Assembly (NCBI GenBank): GCA_032871835.1
Contig: CM065297.1
Coordinates: 63,351,253-63,415,252, forward strand
From: Dipteronia dyeriana
Lineage: Eukaryota; Streptophyta; Magnoliopsida; Sapindales; Sapindaceae
Direction of reading: 5' to 3'
DNA length: 64,000 nucleotides
Below are positions 46,060-58,681 of this stretch, piece after piece; the stretch's first letter is position 1; each line of letters opens with the position of its first letter. A program made the translations under genes and the position numbers. The notes under the pieces are model-generated. The model saw nothing but the letters and a program-made list of their open reading frames with translations. It was not told where the DNA came from and made no database searches.

Positions 46060-46880
46060 TGTACGATATGGACATCGTCTGTGATGCCCAGGCTCGCCCG
46101 GTGAAGACAATTATTCAGGCGAGTTGTAAAGAAGCTTCTCGTCAAAGGAAAGAGGGGATTGCTTTGCCTGATGATGAATCAGATGAGAACTCCAATGAGG
46201 TTGATGAACAAGTTCCTGAATACATCCCTAAGGAGGTCGTCCAGCCGAGCGGTCCTATTGGACCTGATAATGACCAGCGACTATCTGAGCATGAGGGCAG
46301 ACAAGAAGGGCATCCTGTTGATGTAGCATCTGAGGGGCCTAGTTCCCCTGCCGATGGGGTGTCAGCTGAGCAGTTTGTTGATAGAGGCGAGCAAGGAGTT
46401 ATTGAACCCCTTGCTGAACAAGTTGATCCTTCTCTTCCTGGTTTTTTTGATACTTTTCAAGATATGATGGAAGACCATGAAGATCTTTCAGCTGATCATG
46501 GTTTCAGTCGTACTCAGGCTGAAAAAAGGATGGCAACTCATTATTCTGCTCGACCTTTTCTAAAAGTTCCAAGAGTGGTGTCGTTCGTTGAGTCGAGTGA
46601 TGAAGATGTTGATACTAGGGATTCCCTGAGTGCTCAAATGGAGAAGTCTTCGGGAGAAGGGGAGAATCCTCGAGAGAGATTGAACAGAGAGAATTTCTTG
46701 GCCCCCGAAATTGAAACTACAAAAGCAGGGTTCTCGGAACAGCTTATAAGCCATTCCCCCCAGGATATGCTGAAGACCATGTCCTTCGTCCATGATTTTA
46801 TTGGTGATGATCATTGGAGCCACTTCAGGAATGGTTCCTTTACAGAGTGCCGTCATAACATTTTCAACAGTCCAACCTAC

Positions 46881-46950
46881 GTAAGTCTTCTGAACCGAAA
46901 TTCACATTAATACGCCTTAATTCGGACATCTTTAACCTACTTCTCTACAG
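46881..46950 (+). other. Intron 2 of the antisense gene, element 2
   Basis: Donor CTAC/GTAAGTCTTC, acceptor CTTCTCTACAG/GTGGCTATTGAG, 70 bases. Confidence 0.78.
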
Positions 46951-47904
46951 GTGGCTATTGAGTTTGTTGAGGTTGTTCAAACGCTATAACACCAAGCTAA
47001 TTGGATAAGGCATCTGGAAACTCAGTTAAAGAAGAGTGAGGATAACCGTGCTCGGATTGAGGCAGCCTATCAAAGGGAGGCGAGTTCTGCCCAAGAGTTC
47101 ATCGATCAGTGTTTGGCTAAGCAGATGGAGGCCGAGGAGAGGACCTCTGCTGCAGAGAAGAAGGCTAAATCTTTACAAGACTTGCTATTTGTTGCCTTGG
47201 AGTAAATTCTTCAGGCTGAACAAGAGGCTGAAAAAAAGAAGTCATCCTGTGAGGGCAAAATTAAAGATCTTAAGCCCCAAACTCTGACGATTGAATCACT
47301 CTCGAAGGAAGCCAGGTTGGAACTTAAAGTTCAAGAGGTTGATCACTTTAAAAGGTCCCCAGCTTATGATGCCTTACTCCTTAGGGAGTTTCAACGGGGG
47401 GTTGGTTTCAGCTGGCGAGTTCTTCAAGGTGAAAAATCGGGCAACTCATAAGGCTTGAGCTAATTGGGAATTATCAATCAAAAACCATGTGGACCGGTTC
47501 TTGGAGTCTCTTCGTACTCAGATGAGAGAGTGGAGAGCTTACTATCGTAACCAAGGTAAAGAACCCCATCCTATGCACTTGGATTTCCCAGCTGAGCATT
47601 CTCTTTCAACTTTTTATGCCAATCAAGAATCTGGGGTGGACGGGTCAGAGCCCGATGTTGAGCCGGTCTCTAGAAAGGACTATAGTGCTTGGTTGGATGA
47701 TCTGGTTGACATAATCGTTTGGCCTTCAAATGAAAGTATTCTCCATGAATATGAAAAGGTGTATGATCCGATTATCAGCAAGAATTCGAAATCCTCAGTT
47801 CCGCCTTAGATGGAATTGTAAAATTCATTGACAGTTTATAAAATTCCATATTTGCGTAATTGCTTTTTGTCGTGAATTTTTTCTTATGAATGTTGAAACA
47901 CTGA

Positions 47905-48130
47905 ATATTAAAATGCCAAGTATCTTATTAACTGGCTTGCTTAAAAGACCAAGTATCTTATTAACTGGCTATGCCAAGTATCTTATTAACTAGCTACGCC
48001 AAGTATCTTATTTGATTGGCTGATCTTGAGCAATATAATTTTAAATGCCAAGTATCTTATTAAATGGTTAGTATCATTTCCCAAGTAACTTCATTATAGT
48101 TTTAGACTCTAAGTGTCTTATTAACTGTCG
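47905..48130 (-). repeat. Tandem repeats between pol and the antisense gene, element 2
   Basis: About six copies of CCAAGTATCTTATTAACTGGCT (plus strand), the complement of the element 1 repeat at 21800-22130. The first units are 24-37 bases apart, the later ones less regular. Confidence 0.85.
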
Positions 48131-48700
48131 AATATTATTAACCGTGTAATCTTGAAACAAATGCAAATTGATTTGCACTTGTATTTTGTACTCTGTTGCT
48201 ACCCAAATATTGCATCGAGGCTCACCACGATCATACATATGAATCCTTGTGCATGTCACTAAGGACGTCTTCTAGTTTTGTCTGCGTAAGGGTTTGCTAA
48301 ATCGTTAAGCTCTGAATTGCTTAACATAGTTGTGTAACTCACCGGGATTTACTCGACGGTGCCATAAGCCTATTTCTAGAATCTGATGCATCAGGTTTAC
48401 TTTTGGCTAAGGTCTTGGTTGACCTCGCTCGGCTGGCATACTCTTTTGAACTTCTCCGCTCATTCAGGATTTTTACCAAATTACTGGCCCTGAGAATTTT
48501 ATTGCATGCAGGTGTCAGTTCTTTAGTCTTTTCATATGTTCTTATTATCATATGCCTATATTTTTGGGAATCCCGTGTCGGGCTTTTATTTATAATTTTG
48601 CAAAACTAACAAAATATGGAAAAATCTCAAAGGATTTCTAAGAATAAATTACTAAAAAACATCATGACTAAAAAGAAATAAAGCCTAAAACGAGGGAATT

Positions 48701-49940
48701 TCAAGGATAAAAGATCTTCATGTATTGGGTGTTGCATGGTGGGGGTACCCTTCCATCTGGCCGGGCAATCCAATTTGCTCTATGCCCTGACCTATCCTTC
48801 AATTTTGTATGAGTCTTCCCATTTGTCAGCCAACGAGCCCACGACTTTATCTTTTGTGTTCACGATACTCTTCTGAGCACCAGGTGTCTCATTCGGAACT
48901 TTCTAACCCAGACATGAGAATTGTAGTGCCTAGCCACTCTTTGTTGATATACCGCATTTCGCACTCGGGATTTCTCCCTTTTTTCTTCTAACTCATCCAG
49001 GCATTGTAACAACATATCAACATTATGATCCTCATCATATAACCTGACTCTGGGCGAAATATATGATGTTTTTTTTTCGGGGTGACGGCCTCTATTCTGA
49101 ATGCCAAAGAAAACGGTGTTTCTCCTATAGAAGTCATTGACGTTGTCCGATAAGCTCATAATACTTCAGGAAGTTTTTCAGCCCAACTGCCATTTTTGGC
49201 ATCCAGCTTCACTTTGAGCATGTGCTTGATGATTTTGTTCACTGTTTCAGCTTGTCCATTTGTTTGAGGGTGGGCAGGTGTAACACAATAATTTGAAATC
49301 TGGTACTCGTTGCACAATTGCCTGAATGTTTTATCGTCAAATTGGGTGCCGTTATCAGTGATAATAGTATTCGAGACTCCAAACCTGTAAAGTACGTTCT
49401 TCTTCATAAATTTTATGGTGTTTGCTTCCATGATGTGCACTAATGCTTCAGCTTCCACGCACTTAGTGAAATAATCAACAGCTACAATTGCATGCTTTGC
49501 TCCACCCCTGTTCCTGCTAGCATCAGACCAATTAAGTCCAAGCCCCACATGGCGAACGACTATGGGATGTGAGACTTCTGAGGTGTTCAGGGGGTTACCG
49601 AATGTCGTTGGCAATCTTTTGGCAAGCGTTGCAACTTTCTGAACATCGATGTGCATCAGAGAACAGAGAAGGCCAGTAAAAACCTTACATAAGTACCTTG
49701 TGTGCTAAGCTTTTGCCTCATGTATGGTTTCCACACACGCCACTATAGATTTCCTTTAATATCCGTTGTGCATCTTCCTCTGATACGTATTTTTGGAGAA
49801 TTCGAAAAAAATCATCTTCTGTATAATTCTCCTCCAAATATAGTATCCCTGGTTGACCTGTACCTGATGTGTTTTGCCTCCAAAGGGTCTTCTTGTAGTA
49901 CATCCTCTTCCAAATATCTTTTTAGCTGGGTCATCCAACC
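48701..49940 (-). pseudogene. Integrase of element 2
   Basis: The core is open from 49656 to 49156 with all three catalytic acids visible: VAVDYFTK (Asp), ITDNGTQFDD (Asp) and NGQAETVNK (Glu). The N-terminal zinc region lies at 49940-49700 in pieces (VCGNHT). The C-terminal region runs 49155-48701 with LDELEEKREKSRVRNAVYQ and a frame break after RHLVLRRVS, ending KIFYP with TGA at 48701-48703. In-frame stops flank the core. The core is better preserved than in element 1. Confidence 0.88.
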
Positions 49941-50089
49941 ATCTGGTGGTGTTCAGATTTCTGAAACATCAAAGTCTTTTTGCTCAGCTATACTTGGCCT
50001 AATAAGATGTGTGATTGGGATATTCTATGGCCTGATCGTGGTTGTTGTTCATGCTAGTTTGGACAAAGCATCTGCCTTTTCACTTTCTT

Positions 50090-50480
50090 CTCGTGGGATC
50101 TGGATAATCCTGTATTCTTTGAACCGTTTGAGGAGTTGTTTTGCTATGCCCAAGTAAGCCATCATATTTTCGTCATTGACCTGATATTCATCTAGGATTT
50201 GGTTAACGACTACCTGTGAGTCACTAAATATTTCGACTTCATCTACTCCGAGTGCGATACAAACTCTAAGTCATTGCCAGCAGTGCCTCATATTCTGCTT
50301 GGTTATTTGTTTCTTTGAAGTTGAATCTCATGGCACATTCAACATCATTTTCTTCTGGGGTACATACCACGATCCCTGCTCAGCTGCCATGAGTGTTCAA
50401 GGAGCTGTCAACATATAATTTCCACGAAAGGTTTCTGCCTAACATTCTTTTTGCCTCCAGATCGGGCTCTGTGAATTCTG
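50090..50480 (-). pseudogene. Second (archaeal-type) RNase H of element 2
   Basis: Tat-type second RNase H on the minus strand: YVDSSLNTHGS near 50400 (Gly of DGS lost), NNQAEYEALL near 50290-50320, DEVEIFSDSQVVVN near 50205-50245 with the Asp retained, and KADALSKL near 50060-50090. Stops and a frameshift interrupt it. Confidence 0.8.
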
Positions 50481-50559
50481 CTACAAAATTGGCCACTGTT
50501 TGGCTCTTGAGCGATGTCTTGGGCACATATTTAATATCTAATTCACTCAACTCGATTGC

Positions 50560-52070
50560 CCATTTGGTTGATCTACCTGAAATCTCAGGTTTCTACAATA
50601 TTTACTTAAGCGGGCAGTCGGTGAAAACCCTGATTGTATGTGCCTAAAAATACGGCCTAAACTTCCTTGCTGTGGAAACTAATGCTAAAGCCATATTTTC
50701 TGCCTAAGAATATCTGGTTTCAGCTGGAAGAAGAGCCTTGTTGGTATAGTATACCGGTCTTTGTATTCCATCCTCTGTTCGGACTAGGACTAAGCTTACT
50801 ACTAATTCTGTAAGGGACAAGTACAGATAAAGTACTTCTCATTCCTTTGGTTTCGAAAGGATGAGTGTCTATCCTAAGTATTCTTTTATCTTTCGAAGTG
50901 TCTGTTCACATTCTGCGTTCCATTTAAGTCTCTTCCCTTTTGTGATTATTTTGAAAAATGGGGCACATCTATCTGTGGCCTTCGAAATGAATCTATCGAG
51001 GAAAGGTAGGCATCCCATCAAACGTTGTACCTCCTTTCAAGTTCTCAAAGAAATCATTCCTTGGATGGCTTTAATCTTCTCAGGATTTACTTCGATCCCT
51101 CTCTGGTGAACTTAGAAATCGAGGAAACTTCCCGAAGAAACTCCGAATAAACACTTGGTTTGATTTAGCTTCATCTGACACCTTCTCAGGACATCAAATT
51201 TTTCACTCAAGTCCGAAGTATGCTTGGCTGCCATGATACTTTTAGTTAACATGTCATCAATGTAGGCTTCCGTGTTTCTTCCTATTTGGTGAGCGAAAAT
51301 TCTGTTGACCGGTCTTTGATATGTGACCCCAGTATTTTTTAGCCCAAAGGGCATCACTGTGTAGCAGTATATACCCTAGTCGGTTGTGAACGCCGTTTTA
51401 TCTTCATCTGCTTTGTTCATTCGGATTTGGTTGTATCCCGAATAGGCATCCATAAAACTGAGCAGTTCATGACCTGATGTAGCATCGACCAACTGGTCTA
51501 TTCTGGGAAGTAGAAAACTATCTTTTAGACAGGCTTTGTTTAAATCTGTGAAATCCACGCACATTCTCCATTGACCATTTTTATTCTAGTCCAACACCAC
51601 ATTCGCTACCCACTGTGGATAATTGATTTCTCTGACTGATCCTACAACGAGTAACTTTTCTACATCCGGCTTGATTGCCCGACTCCTTTCGAGGTTAAAA
51701 GACCTTCTTTTTTGAATTACAAGTGTCAGGCTCGGATCCACTGCCAAGTGATATGATATCAATCACGTGTCTATCCTCACCATGTCTTCATGACTCCAAG
51801 CGAATACATATTTTTATTCTCTTAGCAAATTGATGAGATCTATCCTGACCTTTTCTTCTAAATTAGCTCCGATTTTGACCTTCTTTGCTGGTTCATCTTC
51901 CTTTAAGAAAACTTCCTCTATTGGCTCAATCTTTGATGTCTCGGGTTCCTCCCTTGGGTCGAACTCGAACACCAATGATTCTCCTTACTTAGTCTGATCC
52001 GGTTGATTCAGAGTACATACTTGGTGTTCACTATTATTTTTGGCTTTGTAAACGGAGAGATTAGCTCTTC
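50560..52070 (-). pseudogene. Reverse transcriptase and RNase H of element 2
   Basis: RT blocks: HLAVDPSL and QKRRSFNLERSRAIKPDVEKLL (about 51660-51750), then MCVDFTDLNKACLKDSFLLPRIDQ (51564-51493), LLSFMDAYSGYNQIRMNKADEDKTAFTTD, FGLKNTGVTYQRPVNRIFA, and intact AYIDDMLTK near 51255-51285. RNase H region at about 50590-50860. Order and content are as in element 1. Confidence 0.87.
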
Positions 52071-52129
52071 TGGACATTTCTTGTGAACCCTTGATCGTTC
52101 CTACCCTCCATTCAGTCGGGAATTTGATC

Positions 52130-52480
52130 ATTAGGGTGTAAGTAGCCATTATTGCCTTTGTCTTGTTTAGGAAATGTTGACCTAGTAGAGCATTATAAGG
52201 CTAGTTCTTCATGTCTACCACTACAAAGTTGAGTAGCACGTTTTTTGGCAAGGTACCACTCCGATTTTCATGGGTAGTTTCACCCTTCCTAAAGACCTGG
52301 CTTTGACTCCTCCAAATCCTCTCAACCGGGTATGAAAGGGTCGCAAGTTCTTTCGATCCAATCTTAGTTGATCTTAAATGGCTACACTTCCTCTGAACTT
52401 CCCAATGGAAAATTCGGTGTTTATGACAAGAGCATCATTTGGTCAGGCGTCGACCCTATATGAATCAGCTTCAGTAAACA
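52130..52480 (-). pseudogene. Protease region of element 2, active site deleted
   Basis: Relative to element 1, about 35 bases that encode the D-x-GSS active-site segment are missing between IGKF and DQL (near 52370-52400). The downstream part, LGRVKLPMKIGV..PCQK and the LLGQHFLNKTKAI-like end, is recognisable. The protease could not work. Confidence 0.72.
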
Positions 52481-52729
52481 CTATCGGGTCCCATCCATCA
52501 TTTACTCTCTTCGGATCAGGCTCAATAGAATTAACATCAAAAATTTACCTTGCTTCAATAGCTTCTCGGATTTCCTGAGTCCGCTCTCGGTTACTTTTTC
52601 CATTCGACAGTCCTCCAAAGATGGTTTGTACAGCTCCACTCGCCTTAGGACTAGCCTTTCTATTCCGATCTCAACTATGTACCCCAGACTTGGTTTCATC
52701 CCGTGATTCTTTCTTCTCATCTTTCTTTA

Positions 52730-53417
52730 GAATAATATCCCTCATCTTTCTTCAGAATAATATCTTGCAAGTACCCTTCTCGGATAAGGGTTTCTATGTG
52801 ATCCTTGAGCTGGTAACATTTAGAGGTCTCATGCCCACTTTTTTTATGGAATCTGCAATACTTGGTCGTTTCTTGTAGGGAAAATTACGACTGTCGACGT
52901 GGCTCCTTCACCGGATTCTTTTCTTCCAATATTGCCAGGATCTCATCCTGCATTTTTTGAAGCGGGGTGTAGTTCGTATACTTTCCTTGAAACTTTTCCC
53001 TGGTTTGGTCAGTACTACTTCTGCTTCCCCCATCTTTGCTTCTTTCTTTGCTATTTTCTTTTTGTTTCCCTTTATGGTTCTGTGTCTTTGTCTTGGCATC
53101 TTTTTGTTCGGGTCGTCCCTCATGCATATAACTACCTCTTGTCACCAACTTTTCTTCTTCTGCTAATGGATATCCACCTGCCGTATCCATCATGTCTACA
53201 TATCTAGTTAGACAAGCTCTTCTTAAGTCAAAAGACAACCGTTCATTCTGTAAGTTATTTATGAATACAGCGATTATTTATGTAAGTTCTTCATGTAAGT
53301 TATTTATGAATGCAGTGATTATTGCTTCGTCATTTGCACTACCGATTTATGAGACCGCCTGGCGAAATCTTCCAAGATACTTTTTAGGGACTCCTTGTTT
53401 TAGTTGAGAAAGGTATG
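52730..53417 (-). pseudogene. gag: gag of element 2, C-terminal part
   Basis: MSFDLRRACLTRYVDMMDTAGGYPLAEEEKL (53238 down), the Lys/Gln-rich linker, then LQKMQDEILAILEEKNPVKEP with stop at 52885. A zinc-knuckle-like segment (KYCRF.KKSGHE, then CYQLKDHIE) follows at 52790-52880 in another frame. The 5' part of gag lies across the nested element at 60363-61405. Confidence 0.83.
53413..53417 (+). repeat. Target-site duplication of the nested element (GTATG)
   Basis: GTATG before the LTR; second copy at 60363-60367. Confidence 0.92.
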
Positions 53418-55130
53418 TGAAATACCCTAAAAACTGTGTATGTCTATACCTAGAAGGGGGGTGAATAGGTTTTAATCGAATCAATTACCAATTTTTTGAT
53501 TAATCAATATTACCAAATATTACCCCAAATTATAAAGCATTCAATAAAACTAATTATGCTTAATACAAACAATAAATGACACATGATATATACAAGGAAA
53601 CTCTTCGACAAGAGAAAAATCACGAGCTATCCTTCAAGCCTTATCCGATACTCAAATCCACTATTGTAATGATGTTTACAACCTAAGTTGACCACCTAGT
53701 CACATTTCAAGGTTACTAACCCACCATTACTACCCAACGGGCCTTATTAGTGATTCTTGATCGACTTGCTTGTACACTAACCAAATAGTCACAAGACTTA
53801 ACCTCAATGAAGAGTCAAACAACCTGAGTGAATATGATGAAATATTCAAACATACAAGTAGTGCTAGGCTACACTAAATGCTTATCTAGAAATTCAAAGA
53901 AGTCAATAAATGTAATTCCTAGATATCAATGTCTAAATGCAAGTGCAAGAAGACTTAATTAGATATAGATATGAGAGACTAATATCTAATTATCAAACAA
54001 AGGTAATTCAACGAAAGTTGTCACATAACATGGCAAAGAACAATTAATGCAATTAACAAATGTAATCAATTAGACCTAAACAATATCTAAATGCAAAACA
54101 TATAGATTTAGCTAGAAGGGTAAAATCGTCCTAAATTCTAGCTATCACAAACAAACATCTCAACCAACAATCAACAAACCAAACATGCGATAAATGTAAT
54201 TAAACATAAAAGCATAGATTCAATAAGCAATAAATACTTTACTTAGGTAAACATGGCCTAGTAATGAAACAACAAGTTCTAGGGTATGTAGAGATTACCT
54301 AATCAATTAAATCATGAGGAATCCATGCTTGGAAGATGCAAGAAGATGCTAGATGCTTATGGCTTGACGGTTGGTTGAGTCAAAATGAGTTCTTGGAGCT
54401 TCTCTTACTAATAAATCTTTTCTCACACTAAAATAGGGTTTTGAAGCTCTAAAAAATAAGTGAGGGAGAAGAAGACTTATATGTATATATATATAAAGCC
54501 CAAAATGAAACTACATCGTTTTAACAAAACTTTCCAAAAGTTTCATTGTGCGCTCGTGGTGGCGCTAGTCGAGTAGCGCACCACCAGCGCATAACCTATT
54601 TTTGTGATGGCGCCAGTGGAGTAGCGTAAGGCAGTGGCGCAAGACCAGTGATAGCCAACTGGGGACCACTGAACAAGTTATGTTGGTGTGGTGCGCATGA
54701 CGATCAGTACACCATCAGCGACAGTCCATTAGAGAGGTTGCGCTGGTGTTGGTGCTAGTGTGGGCGTTGCTCGAGTGGCGCACTGCCCACTTCCATAACA
54801 CTTATGCACATATTGTGTAAGAGTATAGAGGTGAAGGAAATGCATCCTAAGGCATGGCATTTTAATCACAATATGCAATCAACTTAAGCAAGCAAGAAAA
54901 GATAGAATCAAGCACACATGAATTCACTTAAGCATTAATGCAAGGTGATCAAAACATGCATAAGAGTGAGTGTGTGCTCTAAATCTCTTCAGTGAAAATT
55001 AAGCAAGCAATATACCTTTGAAGCTTGAACTTGGTCACGAGCAAAGTCGGATGAACTACCCTTACATTATAATTCCTAAAAATGTGTTTTGTCAACCAAA
55101 ATAAGCCAATAAAAAACTGAGGAGCTTACA
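53418..55130 (-). repeat. 3' LTR of the nested Sirevirus-like element
   Basis: 1,713 bp. It holds a GC-rich block with repeated GGCGC(T/C)AGT.GAGTAGCGCA motifs (54545-54785), unusual in this AT-rich setting, and ends ...GGAGCTTACA next to the purine tract. Confidence 0.93.
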
Positions 55131-56213
55131 ATCTCCCCCTTTGGCTATTTCGTGACAAAATCACCACTCACAAATAAACAAAAACAAACATCTAGGGGTC
55201 AACAAAAAGATTTTCTACATTACAAAGAGATGCATAAACACTAGGTCTTCAAGTCATCTATCTCTTGTAGAAACAACATCCTTAGAAAACAGTATAACTA
55301 CACTATCCAAGACAAGTGTATGTGAGATGATCAATACAAATAAACAACAAGAGCAATTTGCATATAATAGAAACAAGCAACATGCAATCAATAATGCAAA
55401 AGCAAAAGCTCCCCCTAAATAGGTCAATCTCCCCACTTGAAACATGCTACACTCAACACCCCCTAAATCCACACTACTCACAAGATAGACAAAGGAGTTT
55501 CCCCAAGCAGGTCACTTAGCAAAGACAGATATTTGCAAGATAAATGCATAATCATATACAAAAACTTTATACAATTTAATTAAGTGAGAGAGAAGAGAAA
55601 GGAGTTTTAATTTTAAGAAGATGTGTGAAGGTATTGCCTTGAATGAAAGACATGCAACATCAACTTTTAAAAGCATGGTTTTTGGCAAAGTAAATATCAA
55701 AAGAGGTTCCAAAAGAAGTCAAACCAATTTGCATCATTTTTCCATTTGAACACAAGATTAGAAATTTAAGCCTTTGAATCACACAAGCTATATTATCAAT
55801 TCTTAATGGCCAATCAAGACATGGATATAAAATCCTTATTGATTGTTGTCTTGTTCAACCATTAAGAAGAGAGACAAAGCTAAATTGGATGAGACTTCAT
55901 TATTAGTTGAATGGAAACAAGGTCCTTATTGAGTTTAGCCTTGTCTATTGCATTCACACACAATTTCACACAATTGCTACATGCATAATGTTTAAGCATG
56001 ACGAGCTCAAGTTCATATAAACATGGAGATAAATTTTGGGTCAGTCAAATGTACTTCCCAATCAAATTTGCTAGTCCAAAAATGCATGTTTGAACATAAA
56101 TGAGACATGGATTTTAAACAAGGCAAAGACACACTTATTAAATAAAAAGTCATATACTAGCATATGCAACCATGATACTCAAGCAATTAATTAAAGAGCA
56201 TAAAATTGAATAA
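55131..56213 (-). other. Interior of the nested element without coding sequence
   Basis: About 1.1 kb between the gag stop and the 3' LTR, where Sireviruses carry pol and, in some, an envelope-like gene. Nothing recognisable is coded. It has the purine tract at its end and pyrimidine/purine-biased stretches. Confidence 0.6.
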
Positions 56214-58526
56214 TTATTTTTGCTTATTGGAATGCAACTTAGCTTTCTTTGCTTGAGCTCCCCATGTAGGGTCAAACACCAAAACATGTCTAAAGGGAAT
56301 ATGAGTCCCTATAGACCTACCAAGTGCATTGGACCTAGTTAAGCCTATGTGTGAAACTTTAGCACAATAGCATGTGAGTTCATCTATGCTAATCCACTTA
56401 GGTGACACAATGTCATTCCTAGTGGTCATAGTCATCATATTTCTTTTAGGATCATTAACTCTAAACTTCCTAGGCACATGCATATTGGCTCTAGCCCTAT
56501 TCTTTTCAAACATGCTTATAGTTCTACATATGTTAATATACTTAAAGTAGTTTGGTCTAATATGACCATCTACACCATAAAAATGACATATAGGAATAAA
56601 ATGAGAGTACAAAAGAGATTTCCCACGTCTTTGAGCTTATCTTTGGTGTGATATTGGTTCTCTTCTCCTTTGTTGTTGAGTTGGAAAAGTTTGCTTCCTT
56701 GGTTGGTGAAAGTTTTGATGAGGAAGGTTTGCTTGAGGAGCACTCTTTGGTTGAGCTTGAGATTGACTCTTTGGTGCCACATTAACTTGGGCATTTTTAG
56801 AACATTCTCCTAGTTCAATTTTCTTCCTAGGATGTTGTAGGAGAAGAGACTCTTTGATGTTCATGCTCTTGACAAACACCATCTTGTTAGGAGTTAAGGT
56901 ATCATTATCATCTTCAAAACCTAAACCTCTCTTATCACTTGCCTTCTTGCCAACTCCCAACATATGATCAAGCTTCTCCGTGCTCGAAGTCATCTTAGCA
57001 ATAATGTTTTTTGCCTCTTCAAGGTCCTTTTTCAACCTCACTTCATTCAATTTGACAAGTATCATTTCCTCATCCAACTGTGTCACTTTAGTTCTTAATT
57101 GAAGATTTTCTTTTGTCAACTAAAGAACTTCATCCTTTTTCTTCTTCAAACAAGTTTGAAGATGGTCAATAAACTCTTGATAGTTCACTACATTACCACA
57201 AGAGTTATCGGAACATGAGATATCTTGGTCCATGCTACTATCAATTGTGTTATCATGGCTCATTTCCTCAAAGATAGCTTTTTTTGATGTTGCTCCATTT
57301 TGATCTCCATTTTATGAGTCACCCTTTTTGAATCCTTCAAGTGAGAAACACTTGGTGACAACTTGAGCTTCTTCATTGTAGGAGACCGGAAAGGCAAAGT
57401 AGTTCTTCTTATAATCACTCAAGTTTGAGGAACACTCTTCAATAACTTTCACTTTGTTCTCCCACTTGTGAGAAGTAGAAAATGCTACAAGGTTGGCCAC
57501 TTCCTTCTCATCACTAGAAGAGTCATTATCTATTTCAGTTTCATCACTTTTACTCCAAGTAGTGACCATTGCCTTTCCTCTCTTCTTATCCTTCAAGTTA
57601 GCACAATTTGTGGAGATCTGCCCGAATCCTCCACATTTGAAGCATTTAATGCCCTTTCTTGAATGCTTCTCTTTACTTGGCTCAATCTTCTTGAAGTGAG
57701 TCTTTTTCTTGAAGTCATCTCTCTTAAAGCTATAACTTTTCTTTTGTAGCTTCAAAAATCTCTTGAAGCTCTTCACTATTAAGGCCATGTCTTCATCTGA
57801 ATCATTCTTCTCCTTTTCTACCTTGGATGTCTTCAAGGCTATGCTCTTTTGCTTCTTGAGAGGTATAGGTGTAGAAGTCCACCTAGACTCATAGGCTAGA
57901 AGCCTTCCAATCACTTCACTCAGCTTCATTATCTTGTAGTCACTATTTTCTTCAAGTGTTGTCACCTTGTATTCAAATCTCTTTAGGAGTGACCTCATGA
58001 TCTTTTGCTTGATCCTTCTATCCGAGTATAGGTCACCTAGTTGATGACTTTGATTCACTATGTCCATCAACTTCACTTGAAATTCATTAAAGCACTCATG
58101 CTCCTCCATCCTAATCGTCTCGAATTGCATTTGGAGAATTTTGAGCTTAGAGTCTTTGACTACCTCGATTCCTTTATGAGCCTTCTATAAGATCTCCCAA
58201 GCCTCATTAACACTCTTAGTTGTTTGAATCAACTTGCACTGGTTATCATCCATAACACATACGATGGCATGCAATGCCTTGTGGTTCCACTTAGAGGCTT
58301 CAAATTCTTGTGTTCTCCATTAGGACTTAGGCTTGGAGACAACACTTCCATCTTCAATGGTCATTGTTGGAAGAGTATAGCCGTTCTCTATAGCCATCCA
58401 TGCACAGTCATCAATTTGGAAAATGTAGGACTCCATTTTGCCTTTCCATTCGACATAGTTCACTCCATGGAGCAAAGGTGATCTTATGCTTGATGCTCCC
58501 TCTTTACTCATCCCAATCTCACTCAT
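56214..58526 (-). pseudogene. gag: gag of the nested Sirevirus-like element
   Basis: The ATG at 58526 (MSEIGMSKEGASSIRSP, then NYVEWKGKMESYI) has stops near 58320 and 58190. The copia gag domain continues at 58130-57312 (ILQMQFETIRMEEHECFNEF, IMRSLLKRFEYKVTTLEE). It contains the zinc knuckle CFKCGGFGQISTNC (57605-57645; the His position is substituted). After a stop, a coiled-coil region (57119-56990) and a proline/glutamine-rich stretch follow. A second zinc-binding segment, ICHFYGVDGHIRPNYFKY (56585-56535), has Cys changed to Tyr at two places. The final open part ends at 56214. A long gag with coiled coil and two knuckles is Sirevirus-like. Confidence 0.86.
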
Positions 58527-58681
58527 TGTGTTTGGGTTATAAAAGATTATGCAAATGTAATGCAAATGTAATGCAAATGTAATGCAATAAACAAAAATGT
58601 AAGCAAACAAAATGCACAATGCAAGACACACATAGAGCATGGATCACCTAAGTATATCTAGGCACCGGCTCAGATACCAAT

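Larger units (their letters stand above)
44838..47809 (+). pseudogene. Antisense gene of element 2 (Transposase_28-like protein with coiled coil)
   Basis: Homologue of 22275-25224. The ATG at 44838 (MDPIARHR) is followed by a frameshift, then NVDVFRLYPG, MVRATEIEKYRARFDLDYS (45243-45295), the GVTLPL/WFLAETGSAPA block, WIPDGVKVHRGVETSSDNKKKYFV (45610-45680) and KVLKVPRYFCYL. The acidic part 46075-46860 is open, with PRVVSFVESSDEDV and SPQDMLKTMSFVHDFIGDDHWSHF. A coiled-coil region follows (46955-47340). It ends at 47809 with KNSKSSVPP. Introns: 45983-46059 and 46881-46950. The conserved C-terminal ADLV/DSWLDDLVDIIVWPS-like part and the matching ends argue that this is a true gene of the family. 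Confidence 0.8.

Noticed and set aside
46560..46856. 98-codon minus-strand frame
   Set aside because: Shadow of the antisense gene, whose plus-strand frame is conserved with element 1.
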